Positions 63,890-64,000 of a stretch of DNA of 64,000 bases are shown here, in pieces. This DNA comes from Ectocarpus siliculosus (taxonomy: Eukaryota; Sar; Phaeophyceae; Ectocarpales; Ectocarpaceae), in NCBI GenBank assembly GCA_000310025.1, contig FN649740.1, forward strand, positions 5,271,634-5,335,633, written 5' to 3'. A program made the position numbers and the translations under genes. Every line of letters begins with the position of its first letter. Within the stretch, counting starts at the first letter, position 1. A model generated the notes under the pieces. The model searched no databases. It worked only from the letters and a program-made list of their open reading frames with translations, and was not told the origin of the DNA.

Positions 63890-64000
63890 CTGCCAGCACA
63901 GCAAACGGGATGAGCAGCACATAGGTGCAGTAGCCGGACGGCAAAAAAAATGGCTCTGCGTCACACTCAAGAATTCGTGGGGGGTGTAACAAGGTACACC

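Overview
The window looks like nuclear DNA of a brown alga (stramenopile), most likely Ectocarpus or a close relative. The reasons are intron-dense genes with short exons and GT-AG introns of 0.3-1.5 kb, roughly even GC content, a protein built of 22-residue FNQPIAEVVWP-type repeats as I recall them from Ectocarpus, an axonemal gene (brown algae make flagellated zoids), many simple repeats, and a 100-base assembly gap. The organism call is inference. All gene models were built by hand from splice sites, reading phase and protein logic; no search was run.

Layout, left to right. (1) 93-14413, minus: a large multi-EF-hand protein. Fourteen exons from 13203 to 5499 join without breaking phase; the gene runs off the left edge. 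(2) 16312-20979, plus: a five-exon, 671-residue unrecognised Lys/Ser/Gly-rich protein. (3) 23194-26838, minus: a seven-exon gene of 216 residues that resembles CFAP77, an outer-junction protein of ciliary doublet microtubules. (4) 28005-39357, plus, divergent from the previous gene: a thirteen-exon gene whose protein has four membrane spans, a WW domain split by a GC-AG intron, a Gln/Gly/Pro-rich stretch and a short repeat tail. (5) 39.4-45.1 kb: gene-poor, with a long CT tract and dispersed repeats. (6) 45105-46963, plus: a four-exon unknown protein. (7) 49353-50068, minus: a two-exon unknown protein. (8) 50.8-55.7 kb: repeats, including two adjacent non-autonomous DNA transposon-like elements with terminal inverted repeats and their own subterminal motif clusters; the first has a large internal foldback that contains the assembly gap. 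(9) 56037-58091, plus: an FNIP-type repeat protein with 22 tandem units and a visible eight-unit block duplication. (10) 60670-63889, minus: the C-terminal half of alpha-SNAP (SNARE disassembly), running off the right edge.

There are no operons. Two or possibly three genes (CFAP77-like, the EF-hand protein and perhaps the unknown at 16-21 kb) could relate to flagella or calcium signalling, but only the CFAP77-like assignment has sequence support. The observations most worth following up are the two TIR elements, the membrane-WW fusion with its GC-AG intron and in-frame stop at a splice donor, the duplicated splice donor in the CFAP77-like gene, and the block-duplicated FNIP array.
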